A DNA stretch of 64,000 bases from JBPBQZ01 sp050955105 (GTDB lineage: Bacteria > Pseudomonadota > Gammaproteobacteria > Burkholderiales > Burkholderiaceae), in assembly GCA_050955105.1 (NCBI GenBank), contig JBPBQZ010000001.1:37857-101856 (forward strand), given 5' to 3'. Both the position numbers and the translations under genes were made by a program. The notes below the pieces were generated by a model, which saw only the letters and a program-made list of their open reading frames with translations, had not been told where the DNA came from and did no database searches. Below, piece after piece: positions 54,023-64,000 of this stretch (position 1 is the first letter of the stretch; each line of letters opens with the position of its first letter).

Positions 54023-54619
54023 CTACAGATCGCGTCGATCGTGCATCGCGCGGGCAATCGTGCCCGCGTCCACATATTCCAGTTCGCCGCCGACTGGCAC
54101 GCCGCGCGCCAGGCGCGTTACCGCGAGGCCGCGCGCCTTCAGCGCCTGTCCCAGATAGTGCGCGGTTGCCTCGCCCTCGCTGGTGAAATTGGTGGCCAAT
54201 ACCACTTCGCGTACTACCCCATCGGTCGCGCGCTTCAACAGCCGGTCGAAATTGATTTCGCGCGGACCGATACCGTCGAGTGGACTCAGCCGTCCCATCA
54301 GCACGAAGTACAAGCCGCGATAGGCCAAGGTCTGTTCGAGCATGGCCTGATCGGCTGGCGTCTCGACCACACATAGCAGTGCCGCATCGCGCTCGGCGTC
54401 GGCACAAATGTCGCAAACGGGGGTCTCGCTGAAGGTATTGCAGCGCTCGCAGTGGTTGATCTGGCCGGCAGCCGCGAGCAACGCCTGCCCGAGCCGGGTG
54501 GCGCCGGCGCGATCGTGCTGGACCAAGTGGTAGGCGATGCGTTGCGCGGAACGCGGGCCCACGCCGGGCAAGGCCCGCAAAGCTTCTATCAGCGCAGCCA
54601 GAACCGACGGCGTCTTCAC
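54023..54619 (-). CDS. recR: Recombination mediator RecR
   Basis: Loads RecA at gaps with RecF and RecO. The 198 residues begin with the helix-hairpin-helix (ALIEALRALPGVGPRSAQRIAYHL, seen in parts ALRALPGVGPRSAQRI), then a four-Cys zinc finger (CERCNTFSETPVCDIC, about 57-72) and a Toprim domain (LLCVVETPADQAMLEQT; TNFTSEGEATAHYL). The GTG at 54619 fits the family length; the open frame extends to 54676 inside ybaB. It follows ybaB by 10 bp in the conserved dnaX-ybaB-recR order. Confidence 0.96.
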   Translation of the reverse strand: MKTPSVLAALIEALRALPGVGPRSAQRIAYHLVQHDRAGATRLGQALLAAAGQINHCERCNTFSETPVCDICADAERDAALLCVVETPADQAMLEQTLAYRGLYFVLMGRLSPLDGIGPREINFDRLLKRATDGVVREVVLATNFTSEGEATAHYLGQALKARGLAVTRLARGVPVGGELEYVDAGTIARAMHDRRDL

Positions 54620-54629
54620 CCGCGCTAGC

Positions 54630-54962
54630 TCAGCCGCCAAACGGCATCTTGAAGCCCGGCGGCAGCGGCAGGCCACTGGTCATGCCGCTCATCTTTTCTT
54701 GCACCGTCACTTCAACCTTGCGCGCGGCATCGTTGAAGGCAGCCGCGATCAGATCTTCGAGCAGATCCTTGTCGTCGGCCAGCAACGACGGCGCGACTTC
54801 CACACGCCTTACCTGATGCTTGCAGCTCATCGTCACCTTGACGAGGCCGGCGCCGGATTCGCCCTCGACATTGATGTCGCCGAGCTGGTCCTGCATCTTC
54901 TTCATGTTTTCCTGCATTTGCTGGGCTTGCTTCATCAGCCCGGCGAGTTGGTTCTTCATCAT
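54630..54962 (-). CDS. Nucleoid-associated protein YbaB/EbfC
   Basis: Small dimeric DNA-binding protein. The 110 residues match the family: LAGLMKQAQQMQENMKKMQDQLGDI (read as GLMKQAQQMQENMKKMQ), then VEGESGAGLVKVTMSCKHQV, DDKDLLEDLIAAAFNDAARK and a Pro/Gly-rich C-terminus with LPPGFKMPFGG. The ATG at 54962 has AAGGA 6 bases upstream and is preferred to the adjacent ATG at 54959. The frame remains open to 55127 through the end of dnaX but lacks coding sense there. Confidence 0.95.
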   Translation of the reverse strand: MMKNQLAGLMKQAQQMQENMKKMQDQLGDINVEGESGAGLVKVTMSCKHQVRRVEVAPSLLADDKDLLEDLIAAAFNDAARKVEVTVQEKMSGMTSGLPLPPGFKMPFGG

Positions 54963-55020
54963 GATGGTTCCTTGCGGACCCCCGCCATGGTGGCGGGATG
55001 GTGGACGATTATTAAGACGT

Positions 55021-57267
<2,247 letters not shown>

Positions 57268-57423
57268 CGAAGAAGCGATCCCGTATCGATAACGCTGGTG
57301 CGCGCGACCCACCACAGGGCCGCCTGCCACGCTGCGCTTGGCAACGGCGAGGATGACGGCGCGAACGGCTGGAGAAGCGGCGCGAAAGCAGGAAACAGAC
57401 AAAACCTGACGAAACAACAGAAA

Positions 57424-57521
57424 GAGGTGACGAGCCCAACCCTCGGCACTGGCAGAAAACGACTGTGGCTGCTTCGTTCCCGACCTGACCAGATTGGCCG
57501 CCCCACCATGCGAGGAGGCCC
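57424..57521 (-). ncRNA. ffs: Signal recognition particle 4.5S RNA
   Basis: The minus strand carries the conserved apical domain of bacterial SRP RNA: GGTCAGGTCGGGAACGAAGC (from 57490 down), then AGCCACAG, with CCAGTGCCGAGGGT on the 3' side. This is the Ffh-binding core with the GGAA-type tetraloop variant. The ends are approximate. TGTTAGAAT just upstream (57532-57540) can act as an extended -10. Position upstream of dnaX-ybaB-recR is the known proteobacterial arrangement. The rest of the 475-bp gap to trxA contains only promoter sequence that I can identify. Confidence 0.92.
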
Positions 57522-57531
57522 GTCGATGCGC

Positions 57532-57540
57532 ATTCTAACA
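57532..57540 (-). promoter_or_regulatory. Extended -10 promoter of ffs
   Basis: TGTTAGAAT (TGn plus TAGAAT) on the minus strand ends about 10 bases before the inferred 5' end of the SRP RNA. No good -35 is present at 17 bp. An identical nonamer lies at 22290-22298. Confidence 0.55.
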
Positions 57541-57625
57541 CCGCCCCATGCGCCCGGCGAGTCCGCATCGCCGGTACGTCGTCGAGCCGCACGGGCAGCG
57601 CGCAAGCCGACCGCGCGCGGCGCGC

Positions 57626-57654
57626 TTGAATCCCGCCGTGGCGTCGGAAATATT
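57626..57654 (+). promoter_or_regulatory. Possible promoter of trxA
   Basis: TTGAAT (57626-57631) and AATATT (57649-57654) are 17 bp apart, each 4 of 6 to consensus. The leader would be about 80 nt. Confidence 0.35.
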
Positions 57655-57742
57655 TTTCATTTTGGTGTATCGTGGCAACCTCCACCGGCAGCCCCAGACG
57701 GCGCGCCGGAACGCGCCGCAGATGCGGCAAAGAGGCAGCGAC

Positions 57743-58069
57743 ATGAGCGAAAATATCAAACACATCAGCGACGCATCGTTCGAACAGGACATCGTCAAAT
57801 CCGACAAGCCGGTACTCCTCGACTTCTGGGCGGAATGGTGCGGGCCCTGCAAGATGATCGCCCCCATCCTCGACGAGGTCGCCAAAGACTACGGCGAGCG
57901 GCTGCAGATCGCCAAAATCAATGTCGATGACAACCAGTCGACGCCGGCCAAATTCGGCGTACGCGGTATCCCGACCTTGATTCTGTTCAAGAACGGCGCC
58001 GTGGCCGCACAGAAAGTGGGCGCATTGTCGAAATCACAGCTCACCGCTTTCCTCGACAGCAACCTTTGA
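57743..58069 (+). CDS. trxA: Thioredoxin TrxA
   Basis: General cytoplasmic dithiol reductant. The 108-residue protein has the active site FWAEWCGPCKMIAP (WCGPC, about residues 31-35), KINVDDNQSTPAKFGVRGIPT with the cis-Pro, and LILFKNGAVAAQKVGA. All invariant residues of Trx1 are present, with no signal peptide. The ATG at 57743 has GAGG 8 bases upstream. Adjacency to rho is usual in beta- and gammaproteobacteria. A long hairpin with a T4 tract follows the stop. Confidence 0.97.
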   Translation: MSENIKHISDASFEQDIVKSDKPVLLDFWAEWCGPCKMIAPILDEVAKDYGERLQIAKINVDDNQSTPAKFGVRGIPTLILFKNGAVAAQKVGALSKSQLTAFLDSNL

Positions 58070-58075
58070 TCGATG

Positions 58076-58127
58076 CGCATCGGTTGTCGGCGCGCAAAAT
58101 GTTGCAAACCGACAACAGATGCGTTTT
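58076..58127 (+). terminator. Hairpin terminator after trxA
   Basis: The arms at 58076-58090 and 58109-58123 form a 14-bp stem with one G-A mismatch (CGCATC/GATGCG outside, GTTGTCGG/CCGACAAC inside), with an 18-nt loop and T4. The short T-tract suggests a partial stop. Confidence 0.6.
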
Positions 58128-58153
58128 GCCGGCCATCCCAGTCATGCGCCGGA

Positions 58154-58182
58154 CGTAGACTGTGTACGCGGCATGCTAGAAT
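58154..58182 (+). promoter_or_regulatory. Extended -10 promoter of rho
   Basis: TGCTAGAAT (58174-58182) is an extended -10. TAGACT at 58156-58161 is a weak -35 at a short 15-bp spacing. The leader is about 85 nt; rho autoregulates in other bacteria by attenuation, but I cannot see that mechanism directly. Confidence 0.45.
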
Positions 58183-58272
58183 TAAAAACATAGTCCGTGC
58201 CGTTCTCGAGCGCCCGCTCACCCCTCCCTCCTCGTTTTTTCTCTTTTACCTCCTTCCCTGGCGGGAATCCGT

Positions 58273-59535
58273 ATGTATTTATCCGAGCTGAAAGCCCTGC
58301 ATGTGTCTGAACTGATCGAGATGGCCAATGGCCTCGAGATCGAAAACGCGAATCGCCTGCGCAAGCAGGAATTGATGTTCGCGATCCTCAAGAAGCGCGC
58401 TAAGACGGGCGAAACGATATTTGGCGACGGCACCCTCGAAGTGCTGCCCGACGGATTCGGATTCCTGCGATCGCCGGAAACTTCTTATCTTGCCAGTACC
58501 GACGACATCTACATCAGTCCGTCGCAGATCCGACGCTTCAACCTGCACACCGGCGACACCATCGAAGGCGAGGTGCGTACGCCGAAAGACGGCGAGCGCT
58601 ATTTCGCGCTGGTGAAGGTGGACAAGGTGAATAACCATCCGCCGGAGGCCTCGAAACATAAGATCATGTTCGAGAACCTCACGCCGCTGCACCCGAATAA
58701 AGTGATGGTGCTCGAGCGCGAACTGCGCGGCGAGGAGAACACCACCGGCCGCATCATCGACATCATTTCACCGATCGGCAAAGGCCAGCGCGGCTTGCTG
58801 GTCGCGTCGCCCAAGTCAGGCAAGACGGTGATGCTGCAGCACATCGCGCATGCCATCAAAAGCAACCATCCCGACGTTACCTTGTTCGTGCTGCTGATCG
58901 ACGAGCGGCCCGAGGAAGTGACCGAGATGCAGCGTTCGGTGGTCGGCGAAGTGGTTGCCTCGACCTTCGATGAGCCCGCTTCGCGCCACGTGCAAGTGGC
59001 CGAAATGGTCATCGAGAAGGCCAAGCGGCTGGTCGAAATGAAAGAAGACGTGGTCATCCTGCTCGACTCGATTACACGTCTGGCGCGCGCCTACAACACC
59101 GTGGTGCCGGCGTCGGGCAAAGTGCTGACGGGCGGTGTCGACGCGAATGCGCTGCAGCGGCCGAAACGCTTCTTCGGCGCCGCGCGCAATATCGAGGAAG
59201 GTGGCTCGCTGACCATCATCGGCACCGCGCTGATCGAAACCGGCAGCCGCATGGATGATGTGATCTACGAAGAATTCAAGGGTACCGGCAATATGGAAGT
59301 GCATCTCGAGCGCCGTCTGGCCGAGAAGCGCGTCTATCCGGCGATCAACCTGAACAAGTCGGGCACGCGTCGTGAAGAGCTGTTGATCAAGCCCGATATC
59401 CTGCAGAAGATCTGGATCTTGCGTAAGTTCATCCACGACATGGATGAAATCGAATCGATGGAATTCCTGCTCGACAAGATCAAGCAGACCAAGAGCAACA
59501 GCGAATTCTTCGATTTGATGCGTCGCGGCGGTTGA
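58273..59535 (+). CDS. rho: Transcription termination factor Rho
   Basis: Hexameric RNA-dependent ATPase. The 420 residues have the N-terminal Rho domain (LKALHVSELIEMANGLEIEN), the primary RNA site (PDGFGFLRSPETSYLAS), Walker A (ASPKSGKTVMLQ, about 178-189), DERPEEVTEMQRSVVGEV, LLDSITRLARAYN (Walker B) and the Q-loop PASGKVLTGGVD. The C-terminus DLMRRGG is standard. The MFS gene begins 16 bp after the stop with no terminator in between, so read-through is likely. Confidence 0.98.
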   Translation: MYLSELKALHVSELIEMANGLEIENANRLRKQELMFAILKKRAKTGETIFGDGTLEVLPDGFGFLRSPETSYLASTDDIYISPSQIRRFNLHTGDTIEGEVRTPKDGERYFALVKVDKVNNHPPEASKHKIMFENLTPLHPNKVMVLERELRGEENTTGRIIDIISPIGKGQRGLLVASPKSGKTVMLQHIAHAIKSNHPDVTLFVLLIDERPEEVTEMQRSVVGEVVASTFDEPASRHVQVAEMVIEKAKRLVEMKEDVVILLDSITRLARAYNTVVPASGKVLTGGVDANALQRPKRFFGAARNIEEGGSLTIIGTALIETGSRMDDVIYEEFKGTGNMEVHLERRLAEKRVYPAINLNKSGTRREELLIKPDILQKIWILRKFIHDMDEIESMEFLLDKIKQTKSNSEFFDLMRRGG

Positions 59536-59550
59536 TGAAGAGCTGCCAGG

Positions 59551-61113
59551 ATGGCGACGAATGCTAGTGATGGCCGCGCACCGGTTGAAGTTCCAGGCAA
59601 GCTGAAAGGGGCAGTCGCGCTCACCTGGATTCTCGCCGTCGTCACGGGTGTCGATTACTTCGACAATGCGACGTTTTCGTTCTTCGCCGGCTTCATCGCC
59701 GGCGGCGTGCATGCGTCGGCCGACCAACTGGTGTGGGCATCGACCAGCTATGCGGTCGCCGCCGTGATGGCGATTCTGCAGCAGCAATGGTGGACCGATC
59801 GCCTGGGCCACCGCCGCTATTTCACGCTCTTCTATCTGATTTATGCGGTGGCCGCGGTCGGCGCGGGTTTCAGCGAGAGTGCGCTCGAGCTGGCCGTCAT
59901 GCGCGCCGTGCAAGGCTATTGTCTGGGGCCGATCATGGGTGCGTCGCGCATCCTGATGCAGATGAAGTTCGCCGGGCCCAGCCGCTCGAATGCGACGCGC
60001 GCCTTTCTCACGATGATTCTGCTGGGCACCGCCTGCGCACCGCTGTTCGGCGGCTGGCTGATTACCCATTTTGGCTGGCGCGCACTGTTCCTTGTGCTGG
60101 CGCCGCTTGGCCTCGGATGTGCGCTGCTGGCATGGCTGGGCTTGCCTGATAGCGGCAGTCTGGAACCGCATGAGCGCGGACGCGCCAGCCTGTGGCCGTA
60201 TGTCGCCTTCGCGTTCGCGCAGGGCGCGCTGCAGATCACCATGCAGCAGGCGCGCCATGAAGTGTTTTCCGCATCGCCCTGGCTGCTGGGCCTGGCCGCC
60301 GCCGGGGTGCTCGCGCTCCTCGCATTCGTCTGGCATCAGTGGGATCACCCGCAACCGTATCTACGCCTGCATGCGCTGCGCGAACGCGGCTTCCGCACCG
60401 GCATCGTGCTGTATATCTTCTATTTCTACCTGGCCACCGGCTTCAGTTATCTACTGCCGCGTCTGCTGGAGCAAGGGCTTGGCATTTCGCCGCAGCAGAG
60501 CGGCCAGATGATCGGCTTCACGTCGCTGATCTCGATCGTCATGCTGTTCGCCTACTTCCGCTGGGCGCCGCGCGTCACACGCAAGAAATTCATCATCGTG
60601 CCGGGCTTCGCGCTGGCTGCCGCCGCGGCGCTGTGGGCCGCGCATCTGCCCGCGGGCGTGGGCTTGGCGCAGCTCTACGGCGTGCTGCTATTGCGCAGCC
60701 TGCTGCTGTTTTTCATTGCCTTGCCGGTGGCGAACCTGACGTTTCGGCCATTCGAGATCGACGAGTTCACGCATGGCTACCGTCTGAAAAATATCGTGCG
60801 GCAACTGACGATCTCGTTTTCGACCTCGACGGTGATCGTGCTCGAGCAGCATCGCTTTTCGCTGCACGCGAAGCGTCTGGCCGAGGCCGCCAGCCCGCTT
60901 AACAGCGCGTTCGCGGCGGCGGTGCGCGGTGTAATACGGCTGTTTCAGGGCGCCGGCGATACGCCGACGCCGCCTTCCGACGCGCTGGCGGAGATCGGCG
61001 CGGCAGTGGCGCGCCAGGCGATGTTCCTGGCCTCGCGCGACGGCTTTCTGTTTCTCGCCGGGGTGGCGCTGGTGGGCGGCGTGTTCGCGGTCTGGCAGAA
61101 AGCCATCGACTGA
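59551..61113 (+). CDS. MFS transporter, 14-helix (DHA2-like)
   Basis: Inner-membrane proton-coupled transporter of 520 residues with about 14 hydrophobic helices. It carries the MFS motif A-like loop (QQQWWTDRLGHRRYFTLF, about residue 79) and a motif C-like GTACAPLFGGWLITHFGWR (about 152-170). EmrB-type efflux pumps look like this, but no EmrA partner is adjacent and the substrate is unknown. It lies 16 bp after rho on the same strand, where rpmE is usually found in relatives, so it may be a later insertion into the rho-rpmE pair. Confidence 0.85.
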   Translation: MATNASDGRAPVEVPGKLKGAVALTWILAVVTGVDYFDNATFSFFAGFIAGGVHASADQLVWASTSYAVAAVMAILQQQWWTDRLGHRRYFTLFYLIYAVAAVGAGFSESALELAVMRAVQGYCLGPIMGASRILMQMKFAGPSRSNATRAFLTMILLGTACAPLFGGWLITHFGWRALFLVLAPLGLGCALLAWLGLPDSGSLEPHERGRASLWPYVAFAFAQGALQITMQQARHEVFSASPWLLGLAAAGVLALLAFVWHQWDHPQPYLRLHALRERGFRTGIVLYIFYFYLATGFSYLLPRLLEQGLGISPQQSGQMIGFTSLISIVMLFAYFRWAPRVTRKKFIIVPGFALAAAAALWAAHLPAGVGLAQLYGVLLLRSLLLFFIALPVANLTFRPFEIDEFTHGYRLKNIVRQLTISFSTSTVIVLEQHRFSLHAKRLAEAASPLNSAFAAAVRGVIRLFQGAGDTPTPPSDALAEIGAAVARQAMFLASRDGFLFLAGVALVGGVFAVWQKAID

Positions 61114-61420
61114 AGCGGGGGCACAAGCGAAAACGCCGCCGCCGTGCGCTTTTCTGGCATAATCACGGGCTTCGTCCACCAGCTGTTCGTGACGCCTTTG
61201 CCGAAATCGGCGGTGGCGCGGTGAACGTCCGTGATCACGTCGACCCTGTGGTCTTCCGATCGACGGACCTCGCCAAACGGCTTGATCAGGCAAGTGGCTC
61301 GCGACAATGGGCTCCGCGAATGCCGGGCATGGCTTCCAACGAAGCCCTTCCCGGTGATGCGGGATCTGTCATACCGGCAATGCCGGCGCGGGCTGGCTAC
61401 CGCCCATGCTAGGAAACATC
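61114..61420 (+). promoter_or_regulatory. 307-bp region with probable rpmE promoter and leader
   Basis: TGGCATAAT (61155-61163) is an extended -10 and would give an rpmE leader of about 250 nt. The leader has a palindrome CGTGATCACG (61230-61239) and a small stem CCGA/TCGG (61201-61210). No gene is evident. Ribosomal-protein leaders often bind their own product; that role is only a possibility here. Confidence 0.45.
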
Positions 61421-61702
61421 ATGAAAGAAAATACGCACCCGAATTACCGCGAAGTCGTGTTCGTCGACGTGTCGAGCGACTTCAGCTTCATCACGCGCTC
61501 GACCATCGAGACGCGCGAAAAGATCACGCGCGACGGCAAGGAATATCCGATGGCGAAGATCGAAGTCTCGTCGGAATCGCACCCGTTCTACACCGGTACG
61601 CAGAAGATCATGGATACGGCCGGCCGGGTCGAGAAGTTCCGTCAGAAATTCGGCAGCCGTGCCGGTGGCAAGGTCGAGCCGAGCACGCCGTCGGGCAGCT
61701 GA
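61421..61702 (+). CDS. rpmE2: 50S ribosomal protein L31, type B
   Basis: The 93-residue protein has KENTHPNYREVVFVDVSSDF and SSESHPFYTGTQKIMDTAGRVEKF (read as SHPFYTGTQ), which identify L31. It contains no cysteine at all, so it is the zinc-independent type B form that can replace the zinc form in starvation. The ATG at 61421 has AGGA 7 bases upstream; a Met five codons earlier is rejected. A short Gly/Ser/Pro tail follows the core. A good terminator follows at 61794. Confidence 0.96.
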   Translation: MKENTHPNYREVVFVDVSSDFSFITRSTIETREKITRDGKEYPMAKIEVSSESHPFYTGTQKIMDTAGRVEKFRQKFGSRAGGKVEPSTPSGS

Positions 61703-61793
61703 GCCAAGCGCGACAGCCAGCGGCGCTGCTTGCCGTTCGATACGGTCGGCTGTTTCGAACGTAAGGCGTGCCGCCGCCGTTGCTGCATCCGCC

Positions 61794-61822
61794 AAAGGGC
61801 TAGCAATCTGCTGGCCCTTTTT
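61794..61822 (+). terminator. Intrinsic terminator after rpmE
   Basis: The arms AAAGGGCTAGCA (61794-61805) and TGCTGGCCCTTT (61809-61820) pair with a single T-G wobble and a 3-nt loop. T5 ends the hairpin. Confidence 0.88.
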
Positions 61823-61845
61823 CATATGACCATTCTCCGCGCCGC

Positions 61846-63597
61846 ATGAAAGCAGTCTTCCGACTTACCGCTTCCAGCACGCGCGCCTTGCCGCGCTCGG
61901 CGATGTTTGCTTTGTGCATCATCTATGCGGCGACCGGACTGTTCGGCCGCGATCCGTGGAAGAACGAAGACGCTGCGGGCTTCGGCGTGATGTGGACCAT
62001 GGCGCATGGCCATCTGGTCGACTGGATACTGCCGAATCTGGTCGGCAAGCCGATGCCTGAATACGGCCCCTTGGGTTATTGGCTAAGCGCCCTGTCGATT
62101 CGTGCCTTCGAGCCGCTGCTGGGCGCGCCGGACGCGGCAAGACTGGCAACCGCCGCGTTGTTCTTGAGTGCCTGTGCGCTGCTTTGGTACGGCACCTATC
62201 TGCTCGGACGCCGCGCCGAGGTACAGCCATTCAAATACGCGTTCGGCGGCGAGCCGCTGCCGCGCGACTATGGCCGCACCATTGCCGACGGTGCGGTGTT
62301 GATCTTGCTGGCCTGTTTCGGCCTGGCCGAACGCGGCCATGAAACCACACCGCAGTTGGCGCAATTCGCCTGCGTGGCGATGGTGCTGTACGGCATCGTG
62401 CGCGGCCTCGACAAGCCCGTGCAAGGCGCGCTGTGGTGGGGGGCGGCGATCGGCCTCCTGACCCTGTCGGCGAATCCGGTGCTCGCCATCGCCACGCTGA
62501 TCTTCAATGTGGTGTCGATGGCGCTGCTGCTGCGCGGTCGGCTGGCGCTGCGGCCGATGTTCGGCATCGGGCTGCCGATCGCCGCGCTGGTCGCGCTGTC
62601 GTGGCCGCTGCTGGCATTGCGCTTGGGCGGCGCCGCCGCGGCGGCGTCATATCTGCACGACTGGGCGGCCGGCAATTTCGATAATTTCGGTGGCCCCGAC
62701 GTCCATGCCCTCGCCTATGCGGTGAAAAACCTGCCGCTCTATACCTGGCCGGCATGGCCGCTGGCGATTTGGTCATGGTGGAGCTGGGGCGGCTTGCGCC
62801 GCGCGCCGCATGTGGTGGCGCCGCTCGCCGTCGCGGCCCCGCTGATCATTACCATCGTGCTGCAAAACGAGCAGACAAATCGCCTGTTCGTATTGCTGCT
62901 GCCGCCGCTGGCGATGCTTGCAGCCTTTTCCTTGCCCACCTTGAAGCGCGGTGCGGTCAATGCGATCGACTGGTTTGCGCTGTTGAGTTTCACGATACTG
63001 GGCGGCTTCGTGTGGCTGGTCTGGCTGGCCGGATTGACCGGCTTTCCCTATCCGATCGCGCGCAACCTGAGTCGTCTGGTGCCGGGCTTCCAGGCCAGCT
63101 TCAATCCGCTGACGTTCGCCGCGGCGATTGTCGCCACCGGCTGCTGGATGGTGCTGGTGCGCTGGCGACTGGCGCGGCATCCGGTGGTGCTGTGGCGCAG
63201 CGTGGTGCTGTCCAGCGCCGGCACCACCTTGATGTGGATATTGTTGATGACCTTGTGGCTGCCGGTCATCAATTACAGCCGGACTTATCGCGACGTGGCA
63301 CTGCAGATATCGGCGCATCTGCCGAACGGCTATCGCTGCGTGACGCCGGTGCGCCTCGGCGATGCGCAGATCGCGTCGTTCGCCTATTTCGCCAAGCTGC
63401 GCTTTACCTTCGCCGGCACCGATTGCGATGTGCTGCTGCGCCAGGATACGCAGGATTTCGTGCCTCCGGGCTCGGACACGAGCGATGCCTGGCGACTCGT
63501 CTGGCAGGGCCGGCGCGCCGCCGACCGCGACGAGAATTTCGCCATGTATGTGCGGCGTACGCCGCGCGCGGCGTCGGCTGCGCCCGAGCAACACTGA
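61846..63597 (+). CDS. PMT/ArnT-like membrane glycosyltransferase
   Basis: Family 39/83-type GT-C glycosyltransferase that would move a sugar from a polyprenyl-phosphate carrier onto lipid A or another envelope acceptor. The 583 residues begin with one helix, then the acidic first loop GRDPWKNEDAAGFGVMWTM (about 34-52) expected for catalysis. About 11 helices and a C-terminal soluble domain with HLPNGYRCVTPVRLGD follow. The acceptor is unknown and no arn genes are adjacent. A terminator precedes the gene; the MATE gene begins 9 bp after its stop. Confidence 0.8.
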   Translation: MKAVFRLTASSTRALPRSAMFALCIIYAATGLFGRDPWKNEDAAGFGVMWTMAHGHLVDWILPNLVGKPMPEYGPLGYWLSALSIRAFEPLLGAPDAARLATAALFLSACALLWYGTYLLGRRAEVQPFKYAFGGEPLPRDYGRTIADGAVLILLACFGLAERGHETTPQLAQFACVAMVLYGIVRGLDKPVQGALWWGAAIGLLTLSANPVLAIATLIFNVVSMALLLRGRLALRPMFGIGLPIAALVALSWPLLALRLGGAAAAASYLHDWAAGNFDNFGGPDVHALAYAVKNLPLYTWPAWPLAIWSWWSWGGLRRAPHVVAPLAVAAPLIITIVLQNEQTNRLFVLLLPPLAMLAAFSLPTLKRGAVNAIDWFALLSFTILGGFVWLVWLAGLTGFPYPIARNLSRLVPGFQASFNPLTFAAAIVATGCWMVLVRWRLARHPVVLWRSVVLSSAGTTLMWILLMTLWLPVINYSRTYRDVALQISAHLPNGYRCVTPVRLGDAQIASFAYFAKLRFTFAGTDCDVLLRQDTQDFVPPGSDTSDAWRLVWQGRRAADRDENFAMYVRRTPRAASAAPEQH

Positions 63598-63606
63598 ACG
63601 CACGCC

Positions 63607-64000
63607 ATGTTCGCTGACGCGCGCCGCATTATTGCGCTGGCCTGGCCAGTGTTGGTGGGACAACTGGCGATTATCGCCTTCGGTGTCATCGATACCGCGA
63701 TGGTGGGCCGCTATTCAGCGCTCGACCTCGCCGCGCTCGGCCTCGGCTCGTCAATCTATATCTCGGTTTATGTCGGCTTGACCGGCATTCTCGTGGCGCT
63801 CTCGCCGATTGCCGGTCAACTCTTCGGCGCGCGTCGCTATCCGGAAATCGGCGAGGCCGTGCGCCAGTCGTTCTGGCTGGCGCTGGCGCTTACGGTGCTG
63901 GGCATGCTGGCGCTGTATTTTCCGGGCCCCTTGCTGCACGTCGCCCAGGCACCGCCGCAATTGGCCGAGCGCGCCGCCGCTTATCTGCGCATTCTTTCGT
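63607..64000 (+). CDS. MATE-family efflux transporter (3' end outside window)
   Basis: The first 131 codons of a multidrug and toxin extrusion protein, truncated by the window. The N-terminus ADARRIIALAWPVLVGQLAII is followed by GVIDTAMVGRYSALDLAALGLG (read as IDTAMVGRYS and LAALGLG), the NorM/DinF-type first helices, and SPIAGQLFGARRYPEIGEAV near residue 85. The ATG at 63607 lies 9 bp after the glycosyltransferase stop, so the two may be co-transcribed. NorM-type or other MATE subclass cannot be settled from the fragment. Confidence 0.87.
   Translation, partial: MFADARRIIALAWPVLVGQLAIIAFGVIDTAMVGRYSALDLAALGLGSSIYISVYVGLTGILVALSPIAGQLFGARRYPEIGEAVRQSFWLALALTVLGMLALYFPGPLLHVAQAPPQLAERAAAYLRILS

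Overview
The window is a stretch of bacterial chromosome, about 60% G+C and densely coded. It is almost certainly from a betaproteobacterium of the Burkholderiaceae (Burkholderia sensu lato or a close relative). The gene orders ndk-rlmN-rodZ-ispG-hisS-yfgM-bamB-der-hfq-hflX-hflK-hflC-hisZ-purA, surE-pcm-nlpD-rpoS-rlmD, ffs-dnaX-ybaB-recR and phaC-phaB-phaR, and the protein sequences themselves, support this. The genus cannot be fixed from the sequence alone. I see no insertion sequence, prophage, CRISPR array, tRNA or rRNA.

Layout. 1-4.2 kb: lplT (cut by the left edge), thiD, and a translationally coupled minus-strand set tsaB-rimI-uracil-DNA glycosylase. 4.2-11.2 kb: a DEAD-box helicase behind a roughly 400-nt leader, a universal stress protein, a gamma-glutamylcyclotransferase-like gene, an AraC regulator overlapping galM, and rimO. 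11.2-15.7 kb: dusC and a polyhydroxybutyrate cluster phaC-phaB-phaR that lacks the expected phaA. 15.9-24.8 kb: pgeF-rluD, bamD, a DinG/YoaA-type helicase behind an unrecognised repeat-bearing envelope protein, and tex. 25-43.8 kb: seventeen co-directional minus-strand genes from ndk to kup covering isoprenoid, histidine and purine metabolism, outer-membrane assembly, GTPases, Hfq and the HflKC complex. 44.1-51 kb: a Bax-inhibitor-1 protein, then rlmD, an exonuclease, rpoS, nlpD, pcm and surE, a stationary-phase and repair block. 51-54 kb: a three-gene NitT/TauT-type ABC importer. 54-57.5 kb: recR, ybaB, dnaX and the SRP RNA gene ffs. 57.7-64 kb: trxA, rho, an MFS transporter between rho and rpmE, a PMT/ArnT-like glycosyltransferase, and the start of a MATE transporter.

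Most of this is conserved housekeeping sequence. I do not see a clear new defence, secretion or biosynthetic system. The points most worth a second look are the missing phaA (with a shortened PhaC N-terminus), the in-frame (GTTGGC)16 microsatellite in dnaX, the long leader of the DEAD-box gene, the hairpin just before the rpoS start, and the secreted pentapeptide-repeat protein encoded upstream of the DinG-like helicase.
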